From Rhodoferax sp. (GTDB taxonomy: Bacteria; Pseudomonadota; Gammaproteobacteria; Burkholderiales; Burkholderiaceae): a stretch of 5,452 bases of DNA. The DNA is taken from NCBI GenBank assembly GCA_028292075.1, contig JAQGNA010000314.1, positions 1 to 5,452 on the forward strand, in the 5' to 3' direction. The position numbers were made by a program, and so were the translations under genes. Positions 4,570 through 5,452 of the stretch are shown in pieces (position 1 is the stretch's first letter; each line of letters begins with the position of its first letter). The notes beneath the pieces were generated by a model. It made no database searches, was not told the origin of the DNA, and saw only the letters and a program-made list of their open reading frames with translations.

Positions 4570-5452
4570 ACGGCGCCACGAACGGCAGTACCGGCGGCAT
4601 GGCAGGCGGCATCCTGTTGCGGCGCGACGGCTTTTGCTACGGCCTCCTGGGCATGCCGCTGGCCTTCGTCGCGCTGCCGCTGTACGTGGTGCTGCCCAAC
4701 CACTATGCCCGCGAGTTTGGCGTGCCGCTGGCCACTCTGGGCTGGCTGCTGCTGGGGGCCAGGCTGTTCGATGCCTTCATCGATCCGCTGATCGGCCGCG
4801 CCAGTGACCGCCTGTTCGCCCGTTCCGCCGGCGCGGTGCTGGCCGTCGGCGGGCTGGCCGCGGTGGCCCTGGCGCTTGGGTTCACCGGGCTGTTTTTTCC
4901 CGCATGGCGCGAGCCTGACCGCTTGCTGGCCTGGGCGGCGGCCATGCTGATGCTGACCTACCTGGCCTACAGCACGCTGAGCGTGTCGCACCAGGCCTGG
5001 GGCGCCTTGTTGGGCGGCGACGAGGCCCGCCGCAGCCGCATCGTCGCCTGGCGAGAAGGCCTGGGGCTGGTGGGAGTGGTGGCCGCCTCGGTGCTGCCGG
5101 TGACCGCCGGGCTGCCAGCCACCACCGGCGTGTTTTTCGTGCTGCTGGCCCTGGGCTGGCTGGCCTGGCGGAAGGCGCCACGGCCACTGACGTTGCCGGC
5201 AGCCACGGGTCTTCAATTGATGACACCACCGGCCGGGACGGGCCTGGCAAGCATGCCGCCGCGTGCGCCGCATCCTCTGCGCCATGCGGGCTTCCGCAGG
5301 TTGCTGGCGGTCTTCATGCTGAACGGCATTGCCAGTGCCGTGCCGGCCACGCTGGTGCTGTTCTTCGTGCAGGACCGGCTCCAGGCGCCGGCCGGCATGG
5401 AGCCAGCGTTCCTCGGCCTTTATTTCGTCTGCGCCGCGGCCGCGATCCCGCT
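4566..5452 (+). CDS. MFS transporter, GPH/MelB-like (MFS_2) family, 5' part only
   Basis: The frame stays open from ATG 4566 to the window end, giving 295 codons of an integral membrane protein. Hydrophobic segments lie at about 22-43, 55-73, 87-111, 121-139, 163-181, 185-201, 244-268 and 282-295, consistent with the first eight helices of a 12-helix transporter. GARLFDAFIDPLIGRASDR (64-82) is the GPH-family loop 2-3 signature (R-x-x-D-x-x-x-D-P-x-x-G-x-x-x-D). SHQAWGALL (141-149) and RIVAWREGLGLVGVVAASVLP (158-178) correspond to helix 4 and 5 motifs. A Pro-rich loop at 205-238 is the central cytoplasmic loop. Family members exchange or symport sugars and other solutes with cations, and the substrate here is unknown. 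Its place at the end of a lipid operon suggests a lipid-related or stress-protective cargo. The first 15 residues are Gly/Asn-rich; an alternative start is ATG 4599. No strong ribosome site is visible, so coupling from upstream is plausible. Confidence 0.88.
   Translation, partial: MNGATNGSTGGMAGGILLRRDGFCYGLLGMPLAFVALPLYVVLPNHYAREFGVPLATLGWLLLGARLFDAFIDPLIGRASDRLFARSAGAVLAVGGLAAVALALGFTGLFFPAWREPDRLLAWAAAMLMLTYLAYSTLSVSHQAWGALLGGDEARRSRIVAWREGLGLVGVVAASVLPVTAGLPATTGVFFVLLALGWLAWRKAPRPLTLPAATGLQLMTPPAGTGLASMPPRAPHPLRHAGFRRLLAVFMLNGIASAVPATLVLFFVQDRLQAPAGMEPAFLGLYFVCAAAAIP

Noticed and set aside
4404..5285. 293-codon open frame on the - strand
   Set aside because: It covers the end of the CHI-like gene and the transporter. 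The protein is Gln/Gly/Arg/His-rich and unfamiliar, while the + strand carries a motif-bearing membrane protein.

Overview
The window comes from a high-GC bacterium. All substantial genes read on the + strand, third codon positions are overwhelmingly G or C, and junctions are tight or overlapping. Base composition and the family set suggest a proteobacterium, plausibly a betaproteobacterium of the Burkholderiales type. That placement is an inference; no rRNA or marker gene is present to confirm it.

Layout: positions 2-103 hold the last 33 codons of an upstream gene, resembling the C-terminus of a glutathione peroxidase. A 305-base non-coding gap (104-408) follows. It contains an AT-rich promoter-like island (about 104-141), a terminator-like hairpin with a T-run (241-264), a longer-range complementary pair (197-210 with 298-312) and a pure pyrimidine tract (317-339). 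From 409 to the window end is one apparent operon: a COG2907-type FAD-dependent oxidoreductase (409-1770), a DUF1365 protein (1778-2569), a divergent cyclopropane-fatty-acid-synthase-like SAM methyltransferase (2583-3869), an exported chalcone-isomerase-like protein (about 3935-4525), and the first 295 codons of a GPH-type MFS transporter (4566 to end).

The FAD oxidoreductase, DUF1365 and Cfa-like genes form a recurring bacterial neighbourhood linked with membrane-lipid modification and, in some bacteria, with light or singlet-oxygen stress. A reasonable model is that the methyltransferase modifies unsaturated acyl chains of membrane phospholipids, the flavoprotein acts on the modified chain, and DUF1365, the exported CHI-like protein and the transporter serve unknown accessory roles. 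The methyltransferase lacks two residues that bind bicarbonate in canonical cyclopropane synthases. Its product may therefore not be a simple cyclopropane; a methylated or furan-type fatty acid is possible.

The least explained details are the structured leader, a 15-codon ORF joined by ATGA overlaps on both sides (4522-4569), and a 9-base degenerate tandem repeat between the methyltransferase and the CHI-like gene (3869-3931). No mobile element, CRISPR array, tRNA or rRNA was seen.
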